This document shows, one piece after another, positions 20,531-32,990 of a stretch of 64,000 nucleotides of DNA (its first letter is position 1; each line of letters begins with the position of its first letter). A program made the position numbers and the translations under genes. This DNA comes from Pogona vitticeps (lineage: Eukaryota > Chordata > Lepidosauria > Squamata > Agamidae), in NCBI RefSeq assembly GCF_051106095.1, contig NC_135785.1, positions 188,215,545 to 188,279,544 on the forward strand, written 5' to 3'. The notes below the pieces were generated by a model. The model worked only from the letters and a program-made list of their open reading frames with translations. It was not told the origin of the DNA and searched no databases.

Positions 20531-23149
20531 TAAGTTAGTTTCTAATATACCAGGAGACTGGGAAAAACAAGATTTGTAGCTATTCACCTTTCATGTTTTC
20601 CCTTTGCTGTGGGATGGATTTTTTGTATCTTATACACTGCTGATGAAGGGAATCAACCAAATTCCAAGATCTGGAGAACATTTTCACAGTTTATAACATG
20701 TGCCAATCACACAAAATAAAGGAGGTTTTAATTCATAACATGAATACGAGCAAAGCTTACATCTATGTAAAATACAGAGCAAGCTATAATACAAAGTGAA
20801 CAAATTATTTTGCATAGCTACAGATGGAGTGAATTGCTACAATGCGTACAAATTGTAGTAAAATAATTCTATTCTCTGGATCCAGCCGCTTTGTAGGCCA
20901 GCAATTGAGGGAGGAGGGAAATCTGTAACTTCTCCTGCTTTTAGAAGATGCTGTAGCATAATTCTTTTCATGTTTGCTTGGACATAAATCCCTGTGTACT
21001 CACTGAGGCTGATTGTCAAGCAAGTGCATGCAGGACCACACATTACAGGTAAACTGTCATTAGAAGTTGAAATCTGTAAGTTGCCCAGAAACATGGTTCA
21101 GACAGACTTTCATGATGAAAGAATCATACTTGCAAGTAAAACTTGTGTTGATCATCAAATGACTGATCACAAGGCAAATCAAGCTAATTTGGAGACCACA
21201 TACTGTAAGAAGTGAGAAACTTCTGCTAGGACAATTTGACATTTTCAGACCAATTAAAAATCCATTTTCTAATGATAGGCTTCCAGCAAACATATATTTT
21301 AACCCTCGGAAAATTTAAGTTTCTTGTACAAGTACAAGAATCATTTCTCCTAGGACAGCAACCGTCAATCATTGCTTACAGGTAATATATCCATCATTTA
21401 ATTGATAATCTTGTTTTTACCTGGTCCAAATATAGGATTTCATTCTTTGGTTCTTATCTTTCCAATTTTGTTGTTCAGAGGCGGTCAAATTCATTATCAT
21501 CAAATGAAACATTCATCATAGAACAGCGAAGAATATCAACAGCATCTACTCATTGCACAGCTGCACCTAAGATAAGATTAAATATATTAAGCCAGCCATA
21601 TAGAATCCACTCATTTTTATAATAGCTGCCTACAACTGCTAGTTAGAGTTAGCTGCACATGGGGCCAGCATTCATTCACAACTTTTATTATTGGGTGTTA
21701 AAGTCATTATTTTTCCTCCCACCCACCCCCAAAAACCCATACTACAGAGTTATATCTCACTTGGCCAGTTCTTAATGACTTCCACTGAGTTACGTTGACA
21801 AATCTGTAGAAAATGAAGAGGCATACGTAAAGTCCTAGGGAGAAAAAAATTGGTCCTCAAACCACTCAAAGCAAGTGGTCATGGCACATTCATATTTTCT
21901 ATGATGAATTGCGATAGCAGTTAAAACTGTTTGACAGACTCTACCTGGTATAAAAGTGTTTGGGCTCTTTCTGGCATACCCAACATGTCAAGAATTCACT
22001 TGAAGACTTGTTGAACATCACAAAAAAACTGTAGGTCACAAAGTCAAGCATTCCTTGTGAAGCCTGCTTTTGTTGTCTTGTTTATCTCACACACCTTCAA
22101 TATAACTGTATGTTCCCAGAGTAACTAAGTATACAGATGAAAATAATTTTAGAAAGGAGAAATTATACAAATCTGGAAATGGGGGGGGGGGGGGTCCTTG
22201 GCTTTTACAGAGTGAAAGTTTATGAAATTAATTACTGATCCTATGCATTCAAATCCTATGCTCTCTGGACTGTTGACTCAATGGTTGAAATCTTGTTGCT
22301 TAGCCTATTAGGTCACAACTAACATAGCCCCATTAAATCTGGGGGGATTTGGTTAAGCAAACTCTATAAGTTCCATGGATTCAAATAGGCCTGTCCTAGT
22401 TATGATTAGTATACTAAGGTAATAATATTTCAGCCTATGTGGTCACCACAAAGCAGGATGAAATGAGATTCTGTAATTACCATGTCCTTAGAAGATGAAA
22501 ACATACCATCCTTGATGTCCCTGCTCAGAAGCAAGGTCCACTGAGTCCAATGGTTCTTTCTCCTAGCAAGTGCATACATCAGGATGGCTGCAGCCTTTAG
22601 CTAGCCCTGCTTGGCTGTAGTCACCCAGCATAATTTAGGAACATAACACTAGCAAAAGTCAAAGCCATCACTGGCAACATGCTTGTCAGGTAGGTGCAGT
22701 AGGAAAATGGAGAGGGGTGACTGTATCACTGGGGCAAGCTAGAGCCTGAAATGTTTCCACCTGATAATAAACTCCTGCCATAATAAACTCTTTGTTTTCA
22801 GGGGCATCTGGATTATAGTCAAGAAACCAGACACAAATATTAGGTTGAAATTATATTATGAAAAATCTATTTTAATGTCTTTTTTCTTACCCTATTAAAA
22901 TGCATTTTCCTGAGAATGTAGTGGAAGGTTGCAGGTTATTTGGCTATTATAAAAGGAGGTTGCAACTCAAAAAAGATTGGGAAATGCTGGTTTAAGCAGT
23001 TACTCCCTAATGGTCTCAATGGTGGGGAGCCATATGTATGTAGTTTAGTTTTTTTTTCTTTTGGTTTTGTTTAATATATGTTTTAATGTTTATTAGTTGT
23101 TGTAGCTAATACATTTTAAGATAATAAACAAAAAACTATCCAGTTCTGA
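20531..23149. other. Intergenic, nothing recognised
   Basis: AT-rich. A poly-G run of about 14 sits at 22182-22195. Bases around 22935-23005 (GGTTGCAACTC...GGGAAATGCTGGTTTAAG) may be a hAT end remnant, too degraded to call. Confidence 0.4.
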
Positions 23150-23880
23150 AACTATGTGGACAATTCCTTACTGCGGTGGATGAGTTCACTTATCTTGGCA
23201 GCACTGTATCTGGCTATATTTTCATTGACAAAGAAGCAGCTCACAAAACTTTAAAGCCAGCACTGCCTCTGCATGGAATTGACATGGAATCAATCTTTCT
23301 CTTGCAATGAAGATGTTCTGTCCTCTACTTTATGGAGCAAAGACTTGGACTAGCCATCAACACAATGCAAGAAAGCTCAATCATTTTCATCTTATCTCTG
23401 TTTGGGAAATTTTCAACATCACATGGCAGGAAAAACTTTCTAGCACTGAAGTCTTGGAGCAAACACAGATGTCAAGTATTTTTACAGTCTTCAAATAAGG
23501 ACAACTTCAGCGCCCATGTTGTCAGGATGTCGAACGACTGTCTCCCAAACACTTTTACGGAGAGCTTGTTGCAGGCAGATGATTGAATTGTGGACAAAAG
23601 AAACAGTTCAAGGATACACCAAAGGCAACATTGAAAGAATTTAATATTGATCATGTCAATTGGGAAGCTGTCACTAAAAACCTAAATGTCTGGTGAAATG
23701 CTGTCAAACAAAGGGCTAAAGAATTTAAAATAAAAAGAATCAAGAATACACAAAGGAAGAGAGAAACAAGAAGGCAAGGATGTAACTTCCCAACAGCTCA
23801 ACAAGCCCCGGATCAGCTAACCTGCCCACATTGTATCTATATCTTCAGTAACTCATTGGACTAGTTACTTTTCTGCATGT
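23150..23880 (+). mobile_element. LINE reverse-transcriptase 3' fragment (RTE/jockey-like, clade unsure)
   Basis: The plus strand gives LLYGAKTWTSHQHNARKLN followed by FHLISVWEIFNITWQEKL, then STEVLEQTQ, the RMSNDCLPNTF block and KKQFKDTPKATLKEFNIDH with VNWEAVTKN. This is the C-terminal YGAETW...ILNIxWQDxI pattern of endonuclease-type LINE polymerases, distinct from BovB (which has ELWCWRRLL...PWTARR). It ends in TCPHC-like text. Several frame breaks; 5'-truncated. Confidence 0.65.
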
Positions 23881-24693
23881 TCATCAGTGTGCTGCTGCTC
23901 AACTTCAACCAGTCACTTCTTTTATCCCTAAATGATGTTACCATTTAGGGAAATACGTAATCTATGAAAATGAAGGATAAACTATCATTACAATATCCCA
24001 GGGACACAAAGAAAGGTAGCTGAACTGTTGCTGAAAGTCTTGCCAGCCTCAAAAATGTTTTCGCATGTGACACATAGTAGGGTGAACTAGTGTCTGAGGA
24101 AAATCATGCATAAAGCTCCTTGGGACCCATGAAGACCTTTAGATGTGGTTGAAAAATTGAGTAAGAATGACATAGTTAGGGAGAGGGTTCTAATCATCTA
24201 TTTTTATACATATCCAACAATTACACATTTTATGAACTATCTTTGTAGAATCTGGTTCACTGCTATACAAATTCTCCAATTGTGTGTCAGTCTATGGAGA
24301 ATTGTACTTTTCTTGAAGGCATGATGCCTTTATTTTAGATTAATTAGTCTATCTAAATATATGAACAGCTGCTTGATACAAATGCATGCCCTTGACAAAA
24401 TATTTGCAGTTATCACTTTTTAGTAAGCTCTTTCCTTCAGCTCTCTGTTATTCAATTCTATTTAATTAACATTAGCCAGAATGGGCTGCCTTTCAGGCAA
24501 ACTTGTTATGTTATCTCATTTGCTAGCTCTGTGCCTTTCAAAATATATGAAAGCTCGCAATTGTCTCTTCTTTCTGGATTAAGTTGCTATGTTTCAACAT
24601 ATTATGGCTATTTTTGGCTGCATAGAAGAAACTACAGACTATTCATCAATTGTTTCTTTTTTTTATTCCCACAATTTTTTAACCGTTTGTAGG
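23881..24693. other. Intergenic, nothing recognised
   Basis: AT-rich, no gene or repeat recognised. Confidence 0.4.
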
Positions 24694-25037
24694 GACGTGG
24701 TGGCACTGTAGGCTAAACTGCAGAAGCCTGTGCTGCAGGGTCAGAAGACCAGCAGTCGTAAGATCAAATCCACGTGACGGAGTGAGCGCCCATCGCTTGT
24801 CCCAGCTCCCGCCAACCTAGCGGTTCGAACGCATGCAAATGCAAGTAGATCAATAGGGACCACCTTGGTGGGAAGGTAACAGCATTCCGTGTCTAAGTCA
24901 CACTGGCCATGTGACCACGGAAGATTGTCTTCGGACAAAACGCTGGCTCTATGGCTTGGAAACGGGGATGAGCACCACCCCCTAGAGTCGAACACAACTG
25001 GACAAAAATTGTCAAGGGGAACCTTTACCTTTACCTT
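24694..25037 (+). repeat. Sauria-type SINE, near full length
   Basis: Same order as 20170-20513: tRNA-like head, CCAACCTAGCGGTTCGAACG block, CACCACCCCCTAGAGTCGAA, GTCAAGGGGAACC and ACCTTTACCTT tail. No clear target duplication was found. Confidence 0.85.
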
Positions 25038-25979
25038 GTTTCACTAATGCACATATTATTAATCTTCAGGGGGGAAAAACTCAGTGTAAGTTAGCAATTA
25101 CACATCTGAGGTTACCAATGTTGCTATCTGCCCACCATGCTCCTCTCTTTCATTGGGTCAGAGAAACAGTCATGTACCCAGATACACACTAAGAAAAGCA
25201 ATGGAAGCAACTGAGAAGGGGGGAAAACACTGCACAACTGCCACTGCATGCATGATATTTCTCAACTGGATTTTGGCCTGTATGTCTAGAAGTTAAAAGA
25301 TGTAAATGACATCAAGGGACATAAATTGTTCTGTATCTGTTAGTCAATAAAGAGTAGAAATAACCAAGAATTTAACTTTCACAGATGTTGTAGATGTGTA
25401 TGTAACTTGTGGGTATTATTCAGCTCAATAGGCAGGAAAATCTTTAGGAAGACGCTTTCATTGTGTGGCTTAAGTTTACAAGGTTCTAGCTAACAGTCAA
25501 TGTTGTAATTTAGGGGAAAGATTGACTGTAGGGTAAAAGTCACTATTGGATAATATTGTCTCCTTCATAATTATTACCTACAATTTTCCTGCCTCGTCAG
25601 CTACAAATATAATGACCTCTGCATCTGAAAACATCACCTCTCATTTTCCATACAATCTTTTCTTCCAGCACTCATGAACAATCTTACAGATAGCACTGGA
25701 AGTCTGGAATTCACTATCCTCTTTCATTATATCTCCTGTATTTTAAAAACAGTGCCATATTTTTCTACAACATTCTTCATCTTTCCATTCTCATCCCATA
25801 GTCCATAGCACTCAAATATACAGTGCTGCACAGATAAAACCTCAACTCTCTGTGTTAACTCCACTGCAGTAGTTTTGGGCTTGCAATTCCATTGTCATGT
25901 TGGGCACCAATTTTGTACCATTCTCTTGGTCCTGTGGAGCCATCTTGCTAACTGAGTATTGCAAACATAATATTTAAAG
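25038..25979. other. Intergenic, nothing recognised
   Basis: No gene or repeat recognised. Confidence 0.4.
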
Positions 25980-25991
25980 CCTTCGAGAATA

Positions 25992-26077
25992 AGAAGAACA
26001 ACCTTCAGAACATGACTTAAGAGCCCGAAAAACCCACAACAACCATTAGATCCCGGCCGTGTAAGCCTTCGCGAATA
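25992..26077 (+). mobile_element. Penelope-like 3'-end fragment with 12-bp target duplication
   Basis: It carries GAAGAACAACCTTCAGAACA, then GAGCCCGAAAAACCCACAAC and CATTAGATCCCGGCCGTG. The same family occurs as a fold-back at 51179-51331. Flanks CCTTCGAGAATA (25980-25991) and CCTTTGAGAATA (26078-26089) match at 11 of 12 bases. The translated tail (RKNNLQNM..PEKPTTTI) resembles the C-terminal tail of vertebrate Penelope-like polymerases as I remember them, so the family name is tentative. Confidence 0.5.
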
Positions 26078-26094
26078 CCTTTGAGAATACATAA

Positions 26095-26165
26095 TGTTTG
26101 TTTGTTTATATCTCACCTTTCTCCTTAAGAAGGACTCAAGGCAGCTTTGTAACTTTTTTAAGATA
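26095..26165 (-). repeat. LINE 3'-tail remnant (L2-like)
   Basis: TTTATATCTCACCTTTCTCC followed by ACTCAAGGCAGCTTTGTAAC is the reverse complement of the L2-like 3' end. A poly-A run follows at about 26197-26211. Confidence 0.5.
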
Positions 26166-26279
26166 TAAAAGTTTAAACTGCTTAACAAACGCAACAGCAA
26201 AAAAAAAAAAAAACCACACATTTTGGATACCTCAAAAAATACACCTCAGTGTTCCTTGTATCAATAAAATTGCAGAGTC

Positions 26280-27080
26280 AGAGTTTATTGACCTAGGGTT
26301 GAGCAGGCCCCAGGCCATCTAAACCTAAATACAGAGAAGACAACGCACGATTCTTTTGGAGATGAAGAGGCCACAACTTTACTGGTTACAGTGGCAGTTC
26401 CTGGCCAGCCTTGGGGAATTGGGTCCATTGCATCGAGAGACCCACCTGCCCAGCACCAATTCCTTCAGCAATCTGTGAAGGTTCCACCAGTAGTGGCAGT
26501 TCTCTGGAGACCTCATGGACAAACACCACTCCATGACTCCCTGCCACCTGAGATCAGGGCTGGGCCAGACCGTGGCCCTACTCTAGCTCCCTGTAAAGGG
26601 ATTCTTTTAACAAATCAGGTGAGCAGGCTCTTGCTTGCTGCCCTAATACCATCAGAATCCAACCCCAATGCTGCAAACCATAAATGAAGTTCTGACAAAG
26701 ACAACAAAACGCACAGTATCTATCCATAACAACCAACTGACACTCCTAATACTCAAACAGTAAACATTAACTTATACCACCACATTACCACCAGTAAAAC
26801 ATGGAGGGGAGAAGGGGGGGCAGCAAACCATAGACTGGCTGGAGCGATCTTTGTGTTCCATTTATAAACAGAAAGGGAAAAGCCCTTCCCCGCTAGCCGA
26901 TGGGAAGGAAGTGAGTGGGGGATAAATTCTCTGCCTTGCCTTTCAGTGTCCCCAGTGTGCCAGAGAAGCCACATGGGAGCCACCATATCCTCCAGCCTCC
27001 TCCACATCTTGCCACTGTTCTAGGGTCTGCCACTCAAGCAACAACTGGGGAGCCCCAAACAAGTCTGGGTCCTCGTTTCT
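26280..27080. other. GC-richer unassigned segment
   Basis: This stretch is clearly richer in G and C than its flanks and has CCAGCC, CTCCCTG and GGGGAG runs, but no domain in any frame and no recognised repeat ends. It could be an old LTR or DIRS-type element, or simply unique sequence. Confidence 0.35.
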
Positions 27081-27574
27081 TGCAGAAATCAAAAGTCCTA
27101 TGAGACTCATTTATTCAGATTCATCAGGAATTAATTCTCAACATGTCTCCATCTCCCCAACTCTTCTTTTGTGTAGGGATGCAAGGTTTAAATGAAGCCA
27201 TTTCAGAGGCTTTAAGGCTCTAAAATAAAATAGTTGACAAGACAGGAAAATCTTTAAGGCTCTAAAACACACTACATGAATTTGCTTCTCATTTGTCCCT
27301 CCTGTAAACATATATTGCATATATATAAATTAAGGGTCTAGTTTCTGATCAGAAAACACCTTTCCTATCCAGCTGTCTGTCTTTCTAAACTGAAATTGTA
27401 CAACCACAGCCCTTTCCTAATGATTGCCCCGCCCAGTAAGAAGAATCTTGTTTTTAAACAAGCCATATAGTCTATATAATTTATAAATGTATGAATTGCA
27501 GTCAAGCATAAAACAGAGTTGGCAGCTTCAGGAACAGCTTGTATTAATTACACACATGCACGCACACACACAAA
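27081..27574. other. Intergenic with CA microsatellite
   Basis: CA/CG-type dinucleotide repeat at about 27550-27573; nothing else recognised. Confidence 0.5.
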
Positions 27575-27805
27575 GGATGAGCCCTCTGGTGCAGCCATTA
27601 GACTGCTGTATTACAGTCAAGCTTCTGCTCATGACTTGAGTTCCACCTTGACAAGTTCAGATCAAGTTGACTCAGCCTTCCATCATTCCAAGGTCAGTAA
27701 AATGAGCGCCCAGCTCATGGGGGGGGCAGTGGTTGTTAGGATAATTATGTTGTAAACTGCCCAGAGCATGCTCTAGCAGTATGGAGTACCAAAAAATTCA
27801 AAATA
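27575..27805 (+). repeat. tRNA-derived CORE-type SINE with LINE-like tail
   Basis: A tRNA-like head (CTCTGGTGCAGCCATTAGAC) is followed by the core block ACTCAGCCTTCCATCATTCC, AAGGTCAGTAAAATGAGCGC and TGTAAACTGCCCAGAGCATG with a CAAAATAACAATAAC tail. This block order is that of CORE-SINEs mobilised by L2-like LINEs. Confidence 0.6.
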
Positions 27806-28142
27806 ACAATAACAAAACACATACAGAGAGAACAGAATTGTAAAACATTTCTGAGTACTCTGTACATAGGAAATCCTACAGAGAACTGCATTAAGTCCAA
27901 ATCAACTTGATCGTACATATTAAACATACTAAGGCATTCTGAATGCATTTATATATTTTTGCACCCTTTCCTGTTTTACATCAAGCTAAACAGGTTTATT
28001 GCCTTATCAGTAGGACCTGAGGGTAGCCCCCACAACCCCCTGTTGTTGTTGTATTATTTAAAAACTTGCCACAATGATATTCCTGAAATCAAGTTAAGGA
28101 TGCTCACGATAGGAACTGAAAACATTTCAGGATTCCACCTGG

Positions 28143-28329
28143 ATCAAGGAATATAGAAAGCTGCATTAATCTGAGTCAGCCATCTTGCTTCATATATTCT
28201 GCACTGTCTGGCAGCACTTTTCCAAGGCTTCAGATAAGAGTCTTTCTAAGAGTTCCTACCAGGAGATGCAGGGATTGTATTTATAATCTTACAGTAACAT
28301 ATCATGTGCTCTGCCACTTCTCTGATGGC
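28143..28329 (-). repeat. tRNA-derived SINE (second family)
   Basis: On the minus strand the head is GCCATCAGAGAAGTGGCAGA followed by GCACATGA. The other end is TGCAGCTTTCTATATTCC, with CAGCACTTTTCCAAGGCTTC between them in plus orientation. It resembles the widespread reptile SINE that begins GCCATAGCTCAGTGG and ends GCAGCTTCCTATG. Confidence 0.6.
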
Positions 28330-29449
28330 AAGGGTTGAATTCAACTTCAAAGAGTTCTTGGGGGTTGTATTCCAGACAGGGCCAAGGCAAAAGGGTATTT
28401 TGCCAGTGTATTTTGGTACAACGTTCGTAGCTAGGGAAGGAATTTCTCTGTGCAGAAGTTATCCCATTCTTACACCTCCCTGCACTCTGATCATGCCACC
28501 CCCATAGTTTTATACTTCAACAATATGGCTGATGTGGAGTTTCTCAACCTGTTTTTTGGCACATTCACGGTAGTGGGTGATACAATGCTAAAGCAGTACT
28601 AGACTAATAGTTACTGTAGCAAGGGGACAGGAGAAAGAAATATACAGGAGCTGGAAACCACCAAACATTGGGGAAGGGGGGATGGCCATATGGGGAAAGT
28701 GAACAGACCACATTGGACCCCAGGAGAGTTGTATTTGGTAGCAGGCCTAAGGTTCCCCACCTCTGCCTTCAGCAGTTATAGCTGAAGAAAGATGGGCAGT
28801 TGTCAGCCCAGATACAGAGAAGGAAAGGAACGTGAAAGTTCCTATCTTTTCCTGAAACAGCTCATGCTTCCATAAGGAAATTGGTTTACATTTTTAGAAT
28901 TCTGGAGCTGAGTGACAAAATTATCAAGATAACTGCAGCTTTCCTCTCTAATGACATAGTGACAGATGGGAAAAGCAACTAAAAAATAGTCCACCCAGAA
29001 GCCTAAGCATGCTTTCTATGCTGGTGCGGTAGTAGATATAATCACTTATGTCTGGTGCACTAAAGTTGCATTACAGTGTTTGTTTTCCTTTTGGTCTGCT
29101 TTTTCAGTCTCTTCTTGTTAATGATGCAATCAGAGAATCTCCAATCCAATTTTAGCATGGCTGCTGCCAAAAAAAGAAGCTAATGGACTATCTCCAAAGC
29201 AGACCTTGAAGACACATTTCCAGCCACATACAAAGAGAGAGAGAGAAAGAGGCTGTGTGTTATAGTCCATAAAAGGTAAGTCACAGATGCTTTCTCTTAG
29301 CAATTGAAATGAATCATTAAACAGCTACCAAGGAATGACTGTTGGGGTAATCAGTAAAGAATCAGGTGCTGGCTGTCACAGTATTTCTTTGTAACTTCTA
29401 TCCCTTTGTAAAAAAAAAAAACATGTTTAAAAAAATGTCATAGAGCCAA
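28330..29449. other. Intergenic containing one copy of a 63-bp direct repeat
   Basis: No gene. Bases 28563-28625 are repeated at 30514-30576. A GA-rich tract lies near 29237-29252. Confidence 0.5.
28563..28625 (+). repeat. 63-bp direct repeat, copy 1
   Basis: Begins ATTCACGGTAGTGGGTGATA and runs through AGTACTAGACTAATAGTTAC. It differs from 30514-30576 at two or three positions. Confidence 0.85.
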
Positions 29450-30160
29450 TCTATCTCGTACATGGACACTTGTCTCCCTATTTGGTTCATTGATGGGTCA
29501 AGTTGGTTTGCTATTTTTTCCAGCATCCGCACATGGACATCACTGGAATGGATCAATTTGTCCCAACCGAAACCTTTTCAACCCCTTTCGGGGATTCTAC
29601 TATTTTGGTGTGGGTTGAAGGACTCCAGTTTAGTCCATTTCCAGCAAGCGTGGTTGCTTGGAATGGACTAAACTAGAGCCTTGCCCCTCCTTCCAATGTC
29701 AGTTCTCAGTATCCTGAAAGTGGCCACTTCAGGATATTGGGAATTGAACACTTCTCCTGATTGCCTCCAGAGGGTCAGGGAAAGTGAAGTTATTTTTATT
29801 GTGCCTCTTAGATCATCATTAATGCAATGAATCACTTCAATTAATTTTTTTTTAAAAATTATTTGCTTGTTGGTATATTACCAATCAAAACTGTGACCAT
29901 GGGAAGTTTTTCAATCGCAGAGGAATTTTTTTTTTCATTTAATCAGTGATTGATCACATCAGCAATGATCTAGCAGACATAAGAAAGTAATTTCACTACC
30001 TCTGACGTTCTGCAGATGATCAGGGAAGTGTTTAATTAACACGATGGTTGTTACACTGTTCAGATGAGTATGCCAAATTGCTCATTACTGCTCCCCACAA
30101 CCTCAACCAACCCTTTTCAGCCCCATGTAGCCCACATCAAAACAGCCAGTCTAGACAGGC
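29450..30160. other. AT-rich segment with two consecutive strong hairpins
   Basis: The first hairpin is at 29627-29674 (arms AGTTTAGTCCATT and AATGGACTAAACT with a second AGCAAGC/GCTTG stem) and the second at 29710-29736 (arms TATCCTGAA and TTCAGGATA around GTGGCCAC). No gene; the host repeat family is not recognised. Confidence 0.6.
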
Positions 30161-30275
30161 CCATAAGAGACCAAGCAGATCTTTAAGAATCATCCCTAAT
30201 TATTCCCATAGGCCCTTTTTTCTTATTGTACCAAAGTACATATTTGTGTTACTCTTTATTTATATTATATAAAAT
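30160..30275 (+). repeat. Unidentified dispersed repeat, copy 1
   Basis: GCAGATCT..GAATCATCCCTAATTATTC with the following T-rich tract recurs at 31225-31340 (AGCAGATCTCTGGGAATCAT, then CCCTAATTATTC). Family not recognised. Confidence 0.55.
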
Positions 30276-30513
30276 ATAAGTTGCATTTTTAAATCTTTAA
30301 AGAACAAACAGCCCTATAGTAGCCACTGAGGGAAGGAAGCATTATCTAGGGATGCAGGACCACCTCAGAGGCCTATGTCTGTATACTGTGAGTCCAAGGT
30401 CAACTGAAAGCCTTTTGCTGCCTGAGGAAAAACACAGGATGTCTCACCTAGCATTCTATGTCTAGAAAGCCAACTGTCTAGAATTGCAGTGAATCATATT
30501 TTAATACTGGCAG

Positions 30514-30576
30514 ATTCACAGTAGTGGGCGATACAATGCTAAAGCAGTACTAGACTAATAGTTACTGTAGCAATGG
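30514..30576 (+). repeat. 63-bp direct repeat, copy 2
   Basis: Near-identical to 28563-28625, 1.95 kb downstream in the same orientation. Confidence 0.85.
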
Positions 30577-31224
30577 GATGTTGCCCTCTCAGCTGAAAAG
30601 AAGGCTAGCTGAGGGCACTCATGTCTCTGTCCTCTGGCACTCCCCAGATTCTAATGTTTCATACCTCAGGCAGCTGCTTTGTTTTGCTTGATATGAGAGA
30701 CAGGTTTCCTGGAAGGCATACAAAAAAAATAATCTTTTGTTGAATACAAATACAGATGTTAGTTGTGATGTATGTGTTGCAATGCATGTTTCAGAAAATT
30801 ATATTAGGGATGCTTGGGATTTAGTTGAGATTTCAACCCATAACATTTTAAGCATCTTTCTATAATTTAACCAAGTATTGGGAGCAAAGAGGATTGAAAA
30901 AAGATTTAAAATTCATTGGGCTGAAAACTCAACCACTCCTCAGAAAAGATTTAGCAGGCAAAAAAAAAATCAATCACAGATAGCTATAGCTATTGACATC
31001 CAATCATAGGAGCAGGTAAAGTTGCTGTGCAAATGACAAACAAAGGATAACTTCACAGCAAATATTTCTTTGCAGGCCCTTTCTTTGCTGCACCTCAGAA
31101 GATAAGGCTGAACTCCTGACCATGCAGTGGTTGTGAGGCTCCCTCCAGCTCAACTTTCAAGCACATTTCAGATTGATGGACCTATCGGTGGCAACAAACA
31201 GCCCGCCTGTATTGCTGCAGCTGC

Positions 31225-31340
31225 TGCATCATAAGAAACATAGCAGATCTCTGGGAATCATCCCTAATTATTCAAATATTCTCTTTTTTTTCTTGTTGCT
31301 CTGAAGTGCCTGTTTGATTGATATTATATATTGCTTGTCC
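31225..31340 (+). repeat. Unidentified dispersed repeat, copy 2
   Basis: Partner of 30160-30275; similarity also covers a preceding CAGCC..TCATAAGA block. Confidence 0.5.
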
Positions 31341-31428
31341 ATAAATGGTATGGTCAGACAGCTTAATAAAAATAGGTTTTCAAAGCTTCTTTTGGGGGGG
31401 GGGGCTTGAGAGGGGGAAATCACAATTT

Positions 31429-31838
31429 ATACCCAGATCTACCCAAATCACCCGACATAGGCAGCAGGGATGGCTGAGGGGACTGACGCCGAGGGAGGCC
31501 CAGAAGGAGAAAACAAGAAACCGGGCCTTCTCGGCGGTCGCCCCTCGGCTGTGGAACACACTCCCCACTGAAATTCGGCTGGTACCCTCGCTGGGTGTTT
31601 TCAAAAGCCAACTAAAAACTTGGTTATTTAAACAGGCCTTCCCTCCAGTCAATTAAGTGATCTTTTCTTTCTTTTTCTTTTTGAGTTTTTGCCATCTTGG
31701 ATACTATTAATTATAATAATTGCACTATATACGTTTTATAAGCTGTTTTAATATGTTTTAAGATATGTAAGCCGCCCCAAGTAGATGTTGTCTAGAGGGG
31801 CGGGATAGAAATCAAATAAATAAATAAATAAATAAAAT
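31429..31838 (+). mobile_element. L2-like LINE 3' end
   Basis: It encodes LTPREAQKEKTRNRAFSAVA followed by PRLWNTLPTEIR and FKSQLKTWLFKQAFP, the C-terminus typical of reptile L2, and ends with GGGGCGGGATAGAAATC and an AAATA tandem tail. 5'-truncated. Confidence 0.85.
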
Positions 31839-32637
31839 ACATTTTAGCTTCTAATGATTCAGTGGCTACCTATCTTGCAATTAATACAATATAAGTAATC
31901 TTGGCTTTCTCTGTATGCTAACATTTTCTTTTAACACATGTTATGTGATAGACACTGTGTAAGGTTTCCAGGTCAGCAGCTTCCCATCCCCTGAGATTTA
32001 GGGACTAAATTCTGAGTCCAGGGGACAAACTCTGTGATATTAATAGGAAGCGGACTGTTTGTGTAACAATTGCAAAATAAGTATGCACATGTCTGTGTTT
32101 GGGAGAATAAAACAGAGAATGTGGCTATCCCGCCTGCTTCCTGAACAAATATTATGTGCACCACACACATATCAAGCATCTTGAATCACTGCTGAACCAG
32201 TGAGTCCAGTACAGAGGAGGAGACAAGCACCTAGACATGAAAGCCACCATGCATAATAAAATAACATTTTCACCTCGTCCAGCATGATTTGCCCTGAGAT
32301 TTGACTTTGCCACAAAACATAGGAATTCATCCAGAGTTTAGCCAATATCTTAAGACATGGCAACTCTAGACATTGGGGATGCTATTCTGTACATTTGGAA
32401 AACTAGAATTCTTGGATGTCTGTATTTCATTTGTATTTTATACATTTTCTAAAAAGAAAGAAAGCAGTAGTTTTCACATTTGTCACTAGAAATGGAGAGA
32501 TGCCCTTACTTTACAAATAGACAACTAGGTCAAAGAGTACTGTAAGATTCCAAAGACATGAGACAGGAATCAATGGTTAAACAAGGATAAAATATTATGT
32601 TTTCCCTCCTGCTTCATAAATGCAAGGGTACATTTTT
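31839..32637. other. Intergenic, nothing recognised
   Basis: No gene or repeat recognised. Confidence 0.4.
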
Positions 32638-32990
32638 CATAGAATCATAGAATAATTGAGCTGGAAGGGACTGATAAGAGCCATTGAGTCCAATTCCTTG
32701 CTCAAGTGTCCAATTTTCTCTTGAATGCCATCAGTGTTGGAGGGCTCACCACCTTCTGAAGTAATTTGTTCCGTTGCTGTACCGTTCTAACAGTTGGGAA
32801 GTTTTTCCTGATATTCCGCCTAAATCTGGCTTCCTATAATTTGAGCCCATTGAGGTCCTGCACTCTGGAATAATTTTAAAGCAGATCCCGCTTCTCCTCT
32901 CTATGACAATCTTTCAAGTATTTGAAAAGTGTAATCATATTTCCCCTTAGTCTTCTTTTCTCAAGGATAAATACAGCCATTTCTTTCCTC
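32638..32990 (-). mobile_element. CR1 LINE 3' end
   Basis: The plus strand begins CATAGAATCATAGAATAATT (complement of the CR1 ATTCTATG tail) and continues with GAGCTGGAAGGGACTG, TGGAGGGCTCACCACCTTCT, GAAGTTTTTCCTGATATTCC and CTCAAGGATAAATACAGCC, the CR1 3' region in reverse. It is 5'-truncated. Confidence 0.85.
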
